A stretch of DNA of 64,000 nucleotides from NCBI RefSeq assembly GCF_000169455.1, contig NZ_AAYC01000003.1:286921-350920 (forward strand), given 5' to 3'. The translations under genes were made by a program, and so were the position numbers. The notes below the pieces were generated by a model. That model was not told where the DNA came from. It saw only the letters and a list, made by a program, of their open reading frames with translations, and searched no databases. Positions within the stretch are counted from its first letter, which is position 1, and every line of letters starts with the position of its first letter. This document shows, piece by piece, positions 41,737-51,700 of this stretch. Source of the stretch: Roseobacter sp. SK209-2-6 (lineage in GTDB: Bacteria > Pseudomonadota > Alphaproteobacteria > Rhodobacterales > Rhodobacteraceae).

Positions 41737-44540
41737 CCTTGATTGCAGGCATAGGTTTTACGGCTCCCTGGCTTTTGCTGGCGCTTCTGACACTGCCAAT
41801 TATCTGGCTGCTGCTCCGGGCCATCCCGCCTGCGCCGCGGCGTCAGATCTTCCCGGCGATCACGCTGCTCCTGGGACTCAAGGACGAAGACAGCCAATCT
41901 GACCGCACCCCATGGTGGCTGCTTTTGCTGCGGCTTGCGGCGGTTGCGGCGGCCATTATTGGCCTAGCGGGTCCGATCCTGAATCCCGATCGCGAAGAGG
42001 CGGGCTCTGGCCCTCTGCTTTTCGTGTTGGATGCTTCCTGGGCGGGTGCGGCGGAGTGGGAAAAAACCCGCGAACAGATCGCCGCCCGTCTGGATCAGGC
42101 GGGTCGCGCTGAACGGCCGGTTGCCCTGCTGCGCCTGACAGAGCCACGCGCCCTGACCTTCCAGGCGGCCTCCAACTGGCAGCAACGGCTACCCGGCACT
42201 CTGCCCCAGCCCTGGCAGCCCGGGCCGGATCAGATCACCCAGAGCCTAGAGCGGCTTGCCGAGATGGAGGGCGCCTTTGACACGCTCTGGTTTGGCGATG
42301 GGCTTGCCTATGATGGCCAAAAAGAACTGGCTGAAGCCCTTGCCGCTAGGGGAGAGGTCACCGTGATCCAGAGCGGGTTGCCTGTCTATGGGCTCAGACC
42401 TGTTGAGCTGGCCGAAGGCGCCCTGCAGCTTACCCTGTTGCGCAGCCGTGCAACGGCAGAGGAAACGCAACTGATCCAGGTGCGCGGCAGTGATCCCAAT
42501 GGGCAAGACACCGTGCTTGCCTCTTTGCAGGCCAGTTTTGCAACGGGTGAGACCCAAACACAGAGCCGCTTCACGCTGCCCGCCGAACTCACCGCGCGCA
42601 TCACCAGGTTTGAGCTGCCACGGCAGGCCTCTGCCGGGGCCGTAGCCCTTAGCGATGATAGCCTGCGGCGCCGCGAAGTCGCACTGGTCGGTGCCGGATC
42701 AGAGGATGAGGGCCTGGCGCTGCTCTCGCAGCTGCATTATCTGCGGCAGGCACTTGCCCCATCGGCGGATCTCCTGGAGGGGCGTCTCAGTGACTTGCTG
42801 CCTGCAAACCCCGATGTCGTAGTCCTGGCTGATATCGCCCGCCTGGCCCCGGATCAGGAAGAGGATCTGGCCAATTGGGTAGAAGCGGGCGGGCTCTTGC
42901 TGCGTTTTGCCGGTCCTCGACTGGCCGCGAGTGATACGGCGCGCAGTCAGGAGGAGCGCCTGATGCCGGTTCGCCTGCGGATCGGCGGGCGCAGCATTGG
43001 CGGCGCGCTCAGCTGGGGGGAACCCAAGACCCTGGCTCCTTTTCCAGAGAACTCACCCTTTCAGGGCCTGACCATCCCGCAGGAGGTCTCTGTCACCTCA
43101 CAGGTGGTGGCGCAACCCGATCCCAGCCTGGCCAGCCGGGTGATCGCCGCACTTGAAGATGGCACCCCGCTGGTGACCCGCAAAGAGTTGGGAGCCGGTC
43201 AGGTCGTGCTGTTCCATGTGACAGCAAACGCGGAATGGAGCAGCCTGCCCCTCTCTGGTCTTTTTGTACAAATGCTTGAACGGCTTTCCGTCTCTTCTGC
43301 CACATCCCAACCGGACGCAGAGAGTCTGGAAGGAACGACATGGCAGGCCAGCACGGTTCTGGACGGGTTTGGGCGCCTCCGGAGTGCCGAGACCCTGCCC
43401 GGTGTTGCCGGACCCGATTTGGTCGCCAATGCGACAGGACCACAGTTGCCGCCAGGGCTCTATCAGAGTGCGGGACGCAGTCTGGCGCGAAATGTCCTGC
43501 GCCCAGAGGATGAGCTGCACCCGGCCCAATGGGGATCCGGCCTGCGCCTCACAGGGTATGAGGTGCAACCAGAGCAACCCCTTGGCGGTGTCTTGCTAGC
43601 TCTTGCTCTGGTGCTACTGAGCCTTGACGTGCTTGCTACGCTCCTCTTGTCGGGACAATTGCGTCAGCGCAGCAGTCTGGCGGCCCTAGCGCTTTTGGTC
43701 CTGCCGCTTGCGGCCATGACCCTCGCCGCACATCCGGCAAAGGCGCAAAGCCAGCTGCCAATAGAAGGCGCAGGAGATGCCGCAATCGAAGATCATATCG
43801 GACGCGCGGCTGAGCTGACCCTGGCACATGTGATCACCGGCGACAGTCAACTGGACCGTGTTGCTTTGGCTGGGCTTCAAGGCCTCTCGGACACTCTGTT
43901 TTTCCGCACCTCGGTTGAGCCTGCAAACCCCGTTTCCGTCGATCTGGAACGGGATGAACTGGCCTTCTATCCGCTGCTATACTGGCCGATCTCCACCACA
44001 CAAGCGCTGCCCTCTTCCGAGGCCTATAAGAAGCTGAACGCCTATCTGCACTCTGGAGGCATGATCCTCTTTGATACGCGGGATGCGGATCTTGCGGCCC
44101 GTGGCGGCACCAGCCAGGCTGCACGCAAGCTTCAGCAACTGGCGTTGCCGCTGGATATTCCTCCGTTAGAGCCGCTGCCCTCGGACCATGTTCTGACCCG
44201 CACCTTTTATCTGCTAAAGGATTTTCCGGGGCGCCACCCCCGTGGTGCACTCTGGGTTGAAGCTGCCCCGGCGGATGCTGAGCAGGCAGAGGGGATCCCT
44301 TTTCGTGATCTCAATGATGGGGTGACGCCGGTGGTGATTGGCGGCAATGACTGGGCTGCGGCCTGGGCTGTGGACCGCAACGGGCGCCCCCTGCTACCGG
44401 TTGGGCGCGGTTATTCTGGTGAGCGACAGCGCGAACTGGCCTTCCGCTTTGGCGTCAATCTGGTCATGCATGTTCTGACCGGCAACTACAAATCCGATCA
44501 GGTCCATGTCCCTGCCCTGCTCGAACGGCTGGGCCAATGA
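41733..44540 (+). CDS. BatA/DUF4159 membrane protein
   Basis: The 935-residue protein has an N-terminal BatA-like part with two membrane helices (FTAPWLLLALLTLPIIWLLLRA and a second near 62-85), a vWA-like segment (LLFVLDASWAGAAEWEKTREQIAARL) in which the MIDAS motif is degenerate, a long periplasmic region, a membrane helix pair near 615-680, and the DUF4159 domain at the C-terminus (about 715-930, AELTLAHVITGDSQLDRVAL to FGVNLVMHVLTGNY). It starts inside the DUF58 stop (ATGA). The module is thought to act at the cell envelope; its activity is unknown. Confidence 0.88.
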   Translation: MTLIAGIGFTAPWLLLALLTLPIIWLLLRAIPPAPRRQIFPAITLLLGLKDEDSQSDRTPWWLLLLRLAAVAAAIIGLAGPILNPDREEAGSGPLLFVLDASWAGAAEWEKTREQIAARLDQAGRAERPVALLRLTEPRALTFQAASNWQQRLPGTLPQPWQPGPDQITQSLERLAEMEGAFDTLWFGDGLAYDGQKELAEALAARGEVTVIQSGLPVYGLRPVELAEGALQLTLLRSRATAEETQLIQVRGSDPNGQDTVLASLQASFATGETQTQSRFTLPAELTARITRFELPRQASAGAVALSDDSLRRREVALVGAGSEDEGLALLSQLHYLRQALAPSADLLEGRLSDLLPANPDVVVLADIARLAPDQEEDLANWVEAGGLLLRFAGPRLAASDTARSQEERLMPVRLRIGGRSIGGALSWGEPKTLAPFPENSPFQGLTIPQEVSVTSQVVAQPDPSLASRVIAALEDGTPLVTRKELGAGQVVLFHVTANAEWSSLPLSGLFVQMLERLSVSSATSQPDAESLEGTTWQASTVLDGFGRLRSAETLPGVAGPDLVANATGPQLPPGLYQSAGRSLARNVLRPEDELHPAQWGSGLRLTGYEVQPEQPLGGVLLALALVLLSLDVLATLLLSGQLRQRSSLAALALLVLPLAAMTLAAHPAKAQSQLPIEGAGDAAIEDHIGRAAELTLAHVITGDSQLDRVALAGLQGLSDTLFFRTSVEPANPVSVDLERDELAFYPLLYWPISTTQALPSSEAYKKLNAYLHSGGMILFDTRDADLAARGGTSQAARKLQQLALPLDIPPLEPLPSDHVLTRTFYLLKDFPGRHPRGALWVEAAPADAEQAEGIPFRDLNDGVTPVVIGGNDWAAAWAVDRNGRPLLPVGRGYSGERQRELAFRFGVNLVMHVLTGNYKSDQVHVPALLERLGQ

Positions 44541-44556
44541 GGATTGAGAGCACGCA

Positions 44557-46614
44557 ATGACCGGAACCATCCTCTTTGACCCTTTGCTCCCCTGGCCTGT
44601 GATCTGGGCCCTGGCTGCACTGACACTGACCGCAACCGGATTAGCCCTGTGGCGTGGTCTGCCCGGATGGGGATTGCGCCTGCTTGCAGGTGTCAGCCTG
44701 CTCTTTGCTCTGATGGGACCTTTATCGCAGGAAGAAGAGCGTGAACCCCTGAAAGATATTGTGCTGGTGGTAGAGGATCTAACCGCCAGCCAGAGCCTGA
44801 CAGCCCGCCCCGCGCAGTTGGAAGAGGCCCGCCAATCTCTGGCAGCAGCCCTGGAAGACCGGCCAAATACCGAAACTCGCTGGATCACACTGCAGGATGG
44901 AACCGGTGATAGTGGCACCGAGTTGATGCGCGCCTTCTCTGATGCACTGGCGGATGAGCCCCAGGGCCGGGTCGCGGGGCTGATTGCACTGTCGGACGGG
45001 CAGGTCCATGACACGGAGCATGAGTTGACCCTGCCCGCACCGCTGCATCTCTTGATGACAGGCAGGACAGAGGACTGGGACAGACGCCTGATCGTCCGCA
45101 ATGCCCCCAGCTTTGCCATTATCGGTGAACCAGTTACCTTGACCCTGCGGGTGGAGGATCAGGGCGCGGCACCGGTTGGAAATGGTGTTGCCGATCTGCT
45201 AATCTCGGTCGATGGTGCAGAGCCGCAACGCTATAGCCTGCCTATTGGTGTCGATTTCGACCTGCCGCTCACCCTCAGCCATGGGGGGCGCAATGTCATT
45301 CGGTTTTCGACCCCTGAAAGTGAAGGCGAGCTGACCAATCGCAACAATGCGGCGCTGGTGCAGATCAATGGCGTGCGTGACCGGCTGCGGGTGCTTTTGG
45401 TCTCTGGCAAGCCACATCCTGGCGGGCGCACCTGGCGCAACCTGCTGAAATCCGACAGTTCCGTGGATCTGGTGCATTTCACGATCCTGCGGCCTCCGGA
45501 AAAGCAGGATGGGGTACCGGTAGATGAGCTTTCCCTCATCGCTTTCCCCACGCGAGAGCTGTTTCTGGAAAAGATCGATGACTTTGATCTGATCATCTTT
45601 GACCGCTACCAGAGGCGCGGCATTCTGCCTGCGATCTACCTCGACAATGTTGCGAATTACGTTGATCAGGGCGGCGCCGTGCTGGTGGCTGCTGGACCGG
45701 ATTTTGCCAGTGCCGACAGTATCTATCGCTCTCCTCTGGCTCGGGTTTTGCCCGCAATGCCCACAGCGCGGGTTCTGGAACAACCCTATCGTCCAGAGGT
45801 GACCGATCTGGGCGACCGACATCCTGTTACCCTGGGGCTGAAAGGGGCGACTGAGCCCGGAGAACCTGCCTGGGGCAGCTGGCTGCGCCAGATCGAACTC
45901 GCCGCCCCGGAGGGGCACGTCCTGATGACTGGCCTGGCCAATCGGCCCTTGCTGGTTCTGGATCGTGTTGCGCAGGGGCGTGTTGCGCTCCTGGCCTCTG
46001 ATCATGCCTGGCTCTGGAGCCGTGGCTATCAGGGTGGCGGCCCGCAGCTTGAACTACTGCGGCGGCTGGCACATTGGATGATGAAAGAGCCGGAGCTGGA
46101 AGAAGATATGCTCTGGGCCGAGGTTGCTGGCCAGGAGATGCGGATCCTGCGCCGCCGCCTCACCGGGACGGCTGGGGAAATCACGATCACCGCGCCTGAC
46201 GGCAGCGAGCGGTCCCTGCCAATGGAAGAGATTGAGCCCGGCCTTTGGGAAGCCATCCATATTGGCGGGGAGCCCGGCCTGTACAGGCTGCAGGAAGGGG
46301 AAAGCGAAGCGGTGGTGGGGCTGGGACCCGCCGCACCGCGCGAGTTCCAGGAAACCATTGCCAGCGCCGCCCCGATGCAGCCGATCGTCGATCAGATGCG
46401 TGGTGGGGTCAAACGTCTTGAGGAAGGCATGCCCCGTCTGCGGGATGTGAAACCCGGGCGCCCTGCCAGCGGGCGCGACTGGATTGGCCTGACCCCGCGT
46501 GGCGCCTATGAGACGCTCTCGGTCTCGCAAAGCCCCTTGCTGCCGGCCTGGCTTGGGCTGCTGATCTTTGCCGGCTTCATCCTGGCGGGTTGGTTGCGTG
46601 AGGGCCGCCGTTAA
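44557..46614 (+). CDS. Membrane protein with class I glutamine amidotransferase-like domain
   Basis: This 685-residue protein is the last gene of the MoxR cluster. Two N-terminal helices (about 12-30 and 35-53) are followed by a vWA-like segment (IVLVVEDLTASQSL), an immunoglobulin-like repeat (APSFAIIGEPVTLTLRVEDQG), a GATase1-like fold (about 280-480, RVLLVSGKPHPGGRTWRNLL, DLIIFDRYQRRGILPAIYLDNVANYVDQGGAVLVAAG) without an obvious catalytic Cys, and one C-terminal helix. It should be a large periplasmic sensor or scaffold rather than an enzyme. 16 bases separate it from the DUF4159 gene. Confidence 0.8.
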   Translation: MTGTILFDPLLPWPVIWALAALTLTATGLALWRGLPGWGLRLLAGVSLLFALMGPLSQEEEREPLKDIVLVVEDLTASQSLTARPAQLEEARQSLAAALEDRPNTETRWITLQDGTGDSGTELMRAFSDALADEPQGRVAGLIALSDGQVHDTEHELTLPAPLHLLMTGRTEDWDRRLIVRNAPSFAIIGEPVTLTLRVEDQGAAPVGNGVADLLISVDGAEPQRYSLPIGVDFDLPLTLSHGGRNVIRFSTPESEGELTNRNNAALVQINGVRDRLRVLLVSGKPHPGGRTWRNLLKSDSSVDLVHFTILRPPEKQDGVPVDELSLIAFPTRELFLEKIDDFDLIIFDRYQRRGILPAIYLDNVANYVDQGGAVLVAAGPDFASADSIYRSPLARVLPAMPTARVLEQPYRPEVTDLGDRHPVTLGLKGATEPGEPAWGSWLRQIELAAPEGHVLMTGLANRPLLVLDRVAQGRVALLASDHAWLWSRGYQGGGPQLELLRRLAHWMMKEPELEEDMLWAEVAGQEMRILRRRLTGTAGEITITAPDGSERSLPMEEIEPGLWEAIHIGGEPGLYRLQEGESEAVVGLGPAAPREFQETIASAAPMQPIVDQMRGGVKRLEEGMPRLRDVKPGRPASGRDWIGLTPRGAYETLSVSQSPLLPAWLGLLIFAGFILAGWLREGRR

Positions 46615-46683
46615 AAAGTGGTTTCAAATCGCGGTTCAGTCGCAGGGTTTCGGCGCAGGGTGAGTGGCAAAGGAATGAACGCA

Positions 46684-48753
46684 TCAATCGATCCGCACAT
46701 TCACCCGGCTGCTCTGCCCCTTGGCATCGACCACAACCAGACCCGAAAACCCCGGTCCGGGACTGGGCACCTCGAACTCCCGCTGATGCTCACCACGCGT
46801 TAGCAGATGGCCGTCGACCATCAGCGCGAAAGGCGCGATGCCGCCACGCAGCTTGACCAAAAGCGCCTCTCCACGCAGATCCAGACGTGCCCCATCTGGC
46901 GGAAAGACCAGCTGTGGCGCCTCTGGGTCTTGCGCAAATACCGCATTGCGCGGGCGGAAACGGCGCAGCGGCAGGGGCAGTTCGGCCGCACCCAGGATCA
47001 GGGTCTCTGGTGGGGGCGGAGCAAAGGGCGTGAAATCCGGCTTCAAGCGGCCAAAGGCTTCAAACAGCACCGGAGCCGCCAATTCACCGCCAAAGGCGCC
47101 CGGTACCGGCGTGCCATCCGCGCGCCCCATCCAGATCCCGATCACATGACGCCCATCCCAGCCAATGGCCCAGGCATCGCGATGACCGTAGGAGGTCCCT
47201 GTTTTATAGGCCAGCACCCCGGCTCTGGCTCCCGGCGGTGGCGCCAGCCCGCGCAACACATCGCTCAGATGCCAGGCTGCTGCCGGAGAGATCACCCGGG
47301 CTGTCTCAGCTTCTGCGCTGTTTAGCAGATTGCGCAGTTCTTTGCCCTGCCCGCCTGCGGCCAGAACTGCATAGAGCTGGACAAGATCCGTGAGAGAGGT
47401 GCCCACACCGCCGAGGCTGACCGCCAATCCCGGCTTACCCGCCGGAAGCCGGGGCTGCGCCCCACTCTGCCGCAGGGCCGCCATCAACCTGGCTGGGCCC
47501 AGTTCGCGGGTGAGTTTGACAACGGGGATATTCAGCGACAGTTGCAGGGCCTGCCTCACCCTGAGATCGCCGCGAAACACACCGTCAAAATTCTGCGGTG
47601 CGTAGCCTTCGTAATCAACCGGGGCATCGCGGATCAGGCTTTCCGGATGTACCAGCCCCTGATCAAAGGCAAGCCCATAGACCAGAGGTTTCAAGGTTGA
47701 GCCGGGAGAGCGCAGGGCGCGGGTCATATCCACATAGCCCTGTCGGCCAGCGGCCTGATAGGCAGGGGAGCCAACCGAAGCAACCACCCGACCGGTCTGA
47801 TGATCCACCGCCAGCAAAGCAGCTGAAATCCTCGGACCCGCCTGGCGGGCTGCCTCTGCCAGCAGAGTCTCCATCTGCGCCTGGACCTCCCGATCCAGCG
47901 TTGTAACCAGCCGCAACTGGCCTGGGTTCTGCTGGCGCAGATGATCAGAAAGATGGGGCGCCAGGCGCGGGAAGCCCTGCATCGTTCTGGGCAAAACCTG
48001 CCCCTGCGCCAAATCGACCTCAGCCTGTGTCAGAAGACCCGCCGCGTGAAGGCGCGTCAATACACGCGCACGTCCCAGCCGCGCGGAAGCGGCCTGCCGG
48101 TCGGGGCGGCGTGCCTCTGGCGCTTGCGGCAAGGCAATCAACAAGGCAGCTTCCGAAGGGGAGAGGCGCTGTGGCTCCTTGCCAAACCAAGCATAACTCG
48201 CGGCCCGCAGCCCTTCGACATTGCCGCCATAGGGCGCATGCAGCAGGTAGAGACGCAGAAGTTCCGCCTTACCAAATTGCCGCTCCAACGCCAGGGCCAG
48301 CCGTATCTGGCGCAGTTTTCCCGCCCAGCGCCCGGTGCTGCCATTCTCCAACAGACGGGCCAGCTGCATGGTCAGGGTCGAGCCGCCAGAGACCACCTCC
48401 CCATGCCAGAGCATCTGCCCCCCGGCCCTCAGAAGGGCCAGGAGGTCGACACCTGCATGGTGATGAAAGCGCTTATCCTCATAGGCGACCAACCGGGTGA
48501 GAAAGACAGGATCCACCTGCTCCAGCGCCAGATCCATTCGCCAGATCCCATCCTCAACCGGGTAAGCCCGCAAGAGCTTTCCCCCCTGGTTCTGCACCTC
48601 TACCGAAACGGCCGCGAGGGTCGGTGGCAGCTTTGTTGTCGTGATCCAGTGATCAAAGCTGCGCCATCCCCCCCAAAGGAGCAGGACCAAACCCAGAAGC
48701 GCAACAAGACCTGCCGCCCCGCGCCAGGGTCTATGTGCAGCGCGCTGTGTCAC
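46684..48753 (-). CDS. pbpC: Penicillin-binding protein 1C
   Basis: The 689-residue bifunctional class A PBP has an N-terminal membrane anchor (AAGLVALLGLVLLLWGG), a glycosyltransferase domain (about 60-230; EDKRFHHHAGVD, GGSTLTMQLARLL), a transpeptidase domain (about 290-560; SPGSTLKP with the active Ser, LSLN, KTGTS) and the C-terminal BiPBP domain. It starts at GTG 48751-48753, overlapping the alpha-2-macroglobulin stop (GTGA). PBP1C and A2M genes are paired in many bacteria: the trap protein is thought to protect, and PBP1C to repair, damaged peptidoglycan. Confidence 0.95.
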   Translation of the reverse strand: MTQRAAHRPWRGAAGLVALLGLVLLLWGGWRSFDHWITTTKLPPTLAAVSVEVQNQGGKLLRAYPVEDGIWRMDLALEQVDPVFLTRLVAYEDKRFHHHAGVDLLALLRAGGQMLWHGEVVSGGSTLTMQLARLLENGSTGRWAGKLRQIRLALALERQFGKAELLRLYLLHAPYGGNVEGLRAASYAWFGKEPQRLSPSEAALLIALPQAPEARRPDRQAASARLGRARVLTRLHAAGLLTQAEVDLAQGQVLPRTMQGFPRLAPHLSDHLRQQNPGQLRLVTTLDREVQAQMETLLAEAARQAGPRISAALLAVDHQTGRVVASVGSPAYQAAGRQGYVDMTRALRSPGSTLKPLVYGLAFDQGLVHPESLIRDAPVDYEGYAPQNFDGVFRGDLRVRQALQLSLNIPVVKLTRELGPARLMAALRQSGAQPRLPAGKPGLAVSLGGVGTSLTDLVQLYAVLAAGGQGKELRNLLNSAEAETARVISPAAAWHLSDVLRGLAPPPGARAGVLAYKTGTSYGHRDAWAIGWDGRHVIGIWMGRADGTPVPGAFGGELAAPVLFEAFGRLKPDFTPFAPPPPETLILGAAELPLPLRRFRPRNAVFAQDPEAPQLVFPPDGARLDLRGEALLVKLRGGIAPFALMVDGHLLTRGEHQREFEVPSPGPGFSGLVVVDAKGQSSRVNVRID

Positions 48754-51700
48754 CGGACCCTGATCCGCCCTGCATCCGTATGGGCACGATAGGAAGGACG
48801 GTACATATCTTCGACAAGGGCCGCCGGATGATGAAAATCACCCGGCGAAACAGCCCGGGCAATATAGGCCAGCGTGATCACCCCGCGCCCACGCGCGTCA
48901 ACCGCGGCCAAAAAGCGATCGCTGCGGAATTCTGCATGTTCCGCCTCCGAGAGGGAGAGCCAGTCCAGCGCCCTAAGGTCTCCTGACCGCAGAAGGTTCG
49001 GGTTGTCGATCTCTACACCTGCGGGCAGCGGATCATTGATCATCAACCGCGCACCTACGTTTTCATGGGGCTGCACCCGGATCACAGTGACAAAGCGGTC
49101 CCCGGCGGCAAAGCTCTGCTGCTCCAGCAATTCGCCCTCCAGACTGTAGTGGTGCCGCTCGATGGTATAGCCGTAGCCGCTCGCGGTGGGCGGGATCTCT
49201 GGCACACCAAGGGTTGTCAGCGTCACCTCGGTCGCAGCACCGCTGGCACTGGAGAGCAGCGGCTCCTCGGCAGTGCGACCTGCATCAAGACGCAGGAAGG
49301 GCCCCTCGGTCGGGCGCCCATTGATCAAAAGACCAGAGTCTTCGGGGTTCTTGATCAGCGCATGGGCGGCCATCAGGGTCCAGCTTGCCTCTTGAGTGGA
49401 GCTGTTGCGGCTGTTCTGTCCCAGCAGATCCGCCAGTGCGTCACGATCAATGGCATCAGAACTGGCCTCTACCACCAGGGCAAGAACCCCGGCGGCGTCC
49501 CGACGGTTGGTACCGTAGTCAGCACGCCAAACCGGGCCTTCTGCCCGTGCTCCGCGCAGCATTTCACCCGCGCGCGCAAACAGGCGATCCGCCCGGCGCT
49601 GATCCCCATAAGAGGCCAGGGCCGCCCCCAGCTGGGCCGCCGCAAGTGGAGAGCCCAGATCCTTGGCCTTAACATCTGCGTAGTAGCGCAGATCCGACAT
49701 GGATGCGGCGCCTTCACGGGCCAGAACCAGCAGGGCATAGGCCAGATCCTCACCGCCCGCATCAAAATCGGGTGCATAGTTGATCCGGTTGCGTAGATTA
49801 TCCATGGCACGGGTAAAGGCCTGATCCGGCACCTCATAGCCCTGACGACGCGCGCGCGACAGGAAATCGGAGGCATAGGCATCCAGCCAGAAATCACCGC
49901 TTTCGGCGCGCCAAAGACCAAAGGCCCCATTGCTGGCCTGACGCGTCAGAATCTTGCGGATCGCCGCATCCACACGGTCGCGTACCCTTGGCTGTGCCCC
50001 CATACCAATGGATTTGGCTACTGAGGAGAGATAGAGCAACGGCAGGGCCTTAGAGGTGACCTGCTCGGTGCAGCCATAGGGGTATTGGTCCAGACTCGCG
50101 AGCAAGCCCGGCACATCAAAACGTGCCAAAGGCCCGGCAGAGACAACCGCCTGGGCGCTACCTAGGCGCATACCAGCGAAAATATCATCGGTAAGGTGCA
50201 GATTGCTGCCCGCCGCCAGATGCAACCTGCGTGTTGCCGCAATCACCGGATCATTGGCCCGCACAGGCAGCCGGAAGTTCTGGCTGAGCGGCGTCCCATC
50301 ACTTGTGATCAGCGTCAGTTTGACCTCTGGATTGCCCAGGCCCGTGGCCTCAACCGGCAGCTCCAGCACCGCTTTGCCCTGTTCGGCCAGGGTGACACTC
50401 TTTGGCAGCTTGCCAAGGTTCAGACCGGTTCCAAGGCTCTCGGCTTCCAGCTTCACCTCACCGGCAGGGCCATCCGCATGGATCAGTTCCAGACGGATAC
50501 GGCTTTGATCCCCAGGGGCCAGGAAGCGTGGCAGGGCGGCACTCAGCACCACGGGGTCGCGTACCAGCATATCAGCCTCTGCCTGTCCTACGGCGCGATC
50601 CGACCAGGCCATGGCCATGATACGCACCGTTCCATTAAAGGCCGGCAGCTCAATCGGGAGGGTCACCATCCCGTTGTCATCCACTCGCAATGCACCAGAG
50701 AACAGCGCCACCAGATCCTGCGTTGGCGGCGGTGATTGCATCTGAAGACCACGGTCTGCATCCCCACCGGATCGGATCTGCCCCAAGGCCCCATTTCCAG
50801 GATCAATCAATCGGCCATAGATATCGCGCAGCTCCATGCCCAGACGGTGCTGGCCATGGTAGTAGCCCTGCGGATCCGGCGTCTTGAAACCAGTGAGGTT
50901 CAGGATACCCAGATCCACGGCAGCAATGGTCAACCAGACCTCGTCCCCAGGAGTTGCACCAGCAACAGAAATCCGCGCCTCGGCTGTGCCGCGTGGGCGC
51001 GCAACCTCGGGCACCTCGACCGCCAGCTCCAGCGCTTGTCCTGGCTGGGTCACTGAGGCATGGGCCAAACCCAGGGCGCGTGCGGGGCTCCGCGCGGCCT
51101 TGTCCTGCAAGGGCTGCAACAGGGATACAGTCACATAGGCCCCTGCCCCCCAATCCTGCGTCACTGCCAGGGGGATCACATTCTCCCCGGCTGCAACTTC
51201 GACTGTCTGACGGCTGATCACCCGGTTCGACAGAACCGAGATCAGCGCAGTACCTGCGGTCTGTGGCACAAGGCGCAGGCGGGCGGTATCGCCGGGGGTA
51301 TAGCTTTCTTGATCCAGCGACATCTCCAGTCGGTCCGGCGTGGCTGAGCCATCGGGCGGCGCATACCACCCCGCATCAAACCGGATCGCAGCCTGCAGAT
51401 GCGCACCATCCAGCCGCTCAACCACCAGCTCATACTCCCCCCAATCCACCTGCTGCTCCAGTGCGAGTGGTTGCTCACCCAGCATCATCTCTCCGCTGGC
51501 GATCCTCTTGCGGCGGGTGCTGCGTTCCCAGTTCCAATTGCCGTAGAGCTGATACCACTGATAGCGGGTCTCAAGCCGGTTGAGGGTCCATTTCACCTGC
51601 ATAGGCATGGACGTCAGGTCCGAAGACAACGCCAGTAGCTCAAAGCCTGCCTGACTGCCTTCGGCTACGGTCTCCTCAAACAGGGGTTTGATGCCGATCA

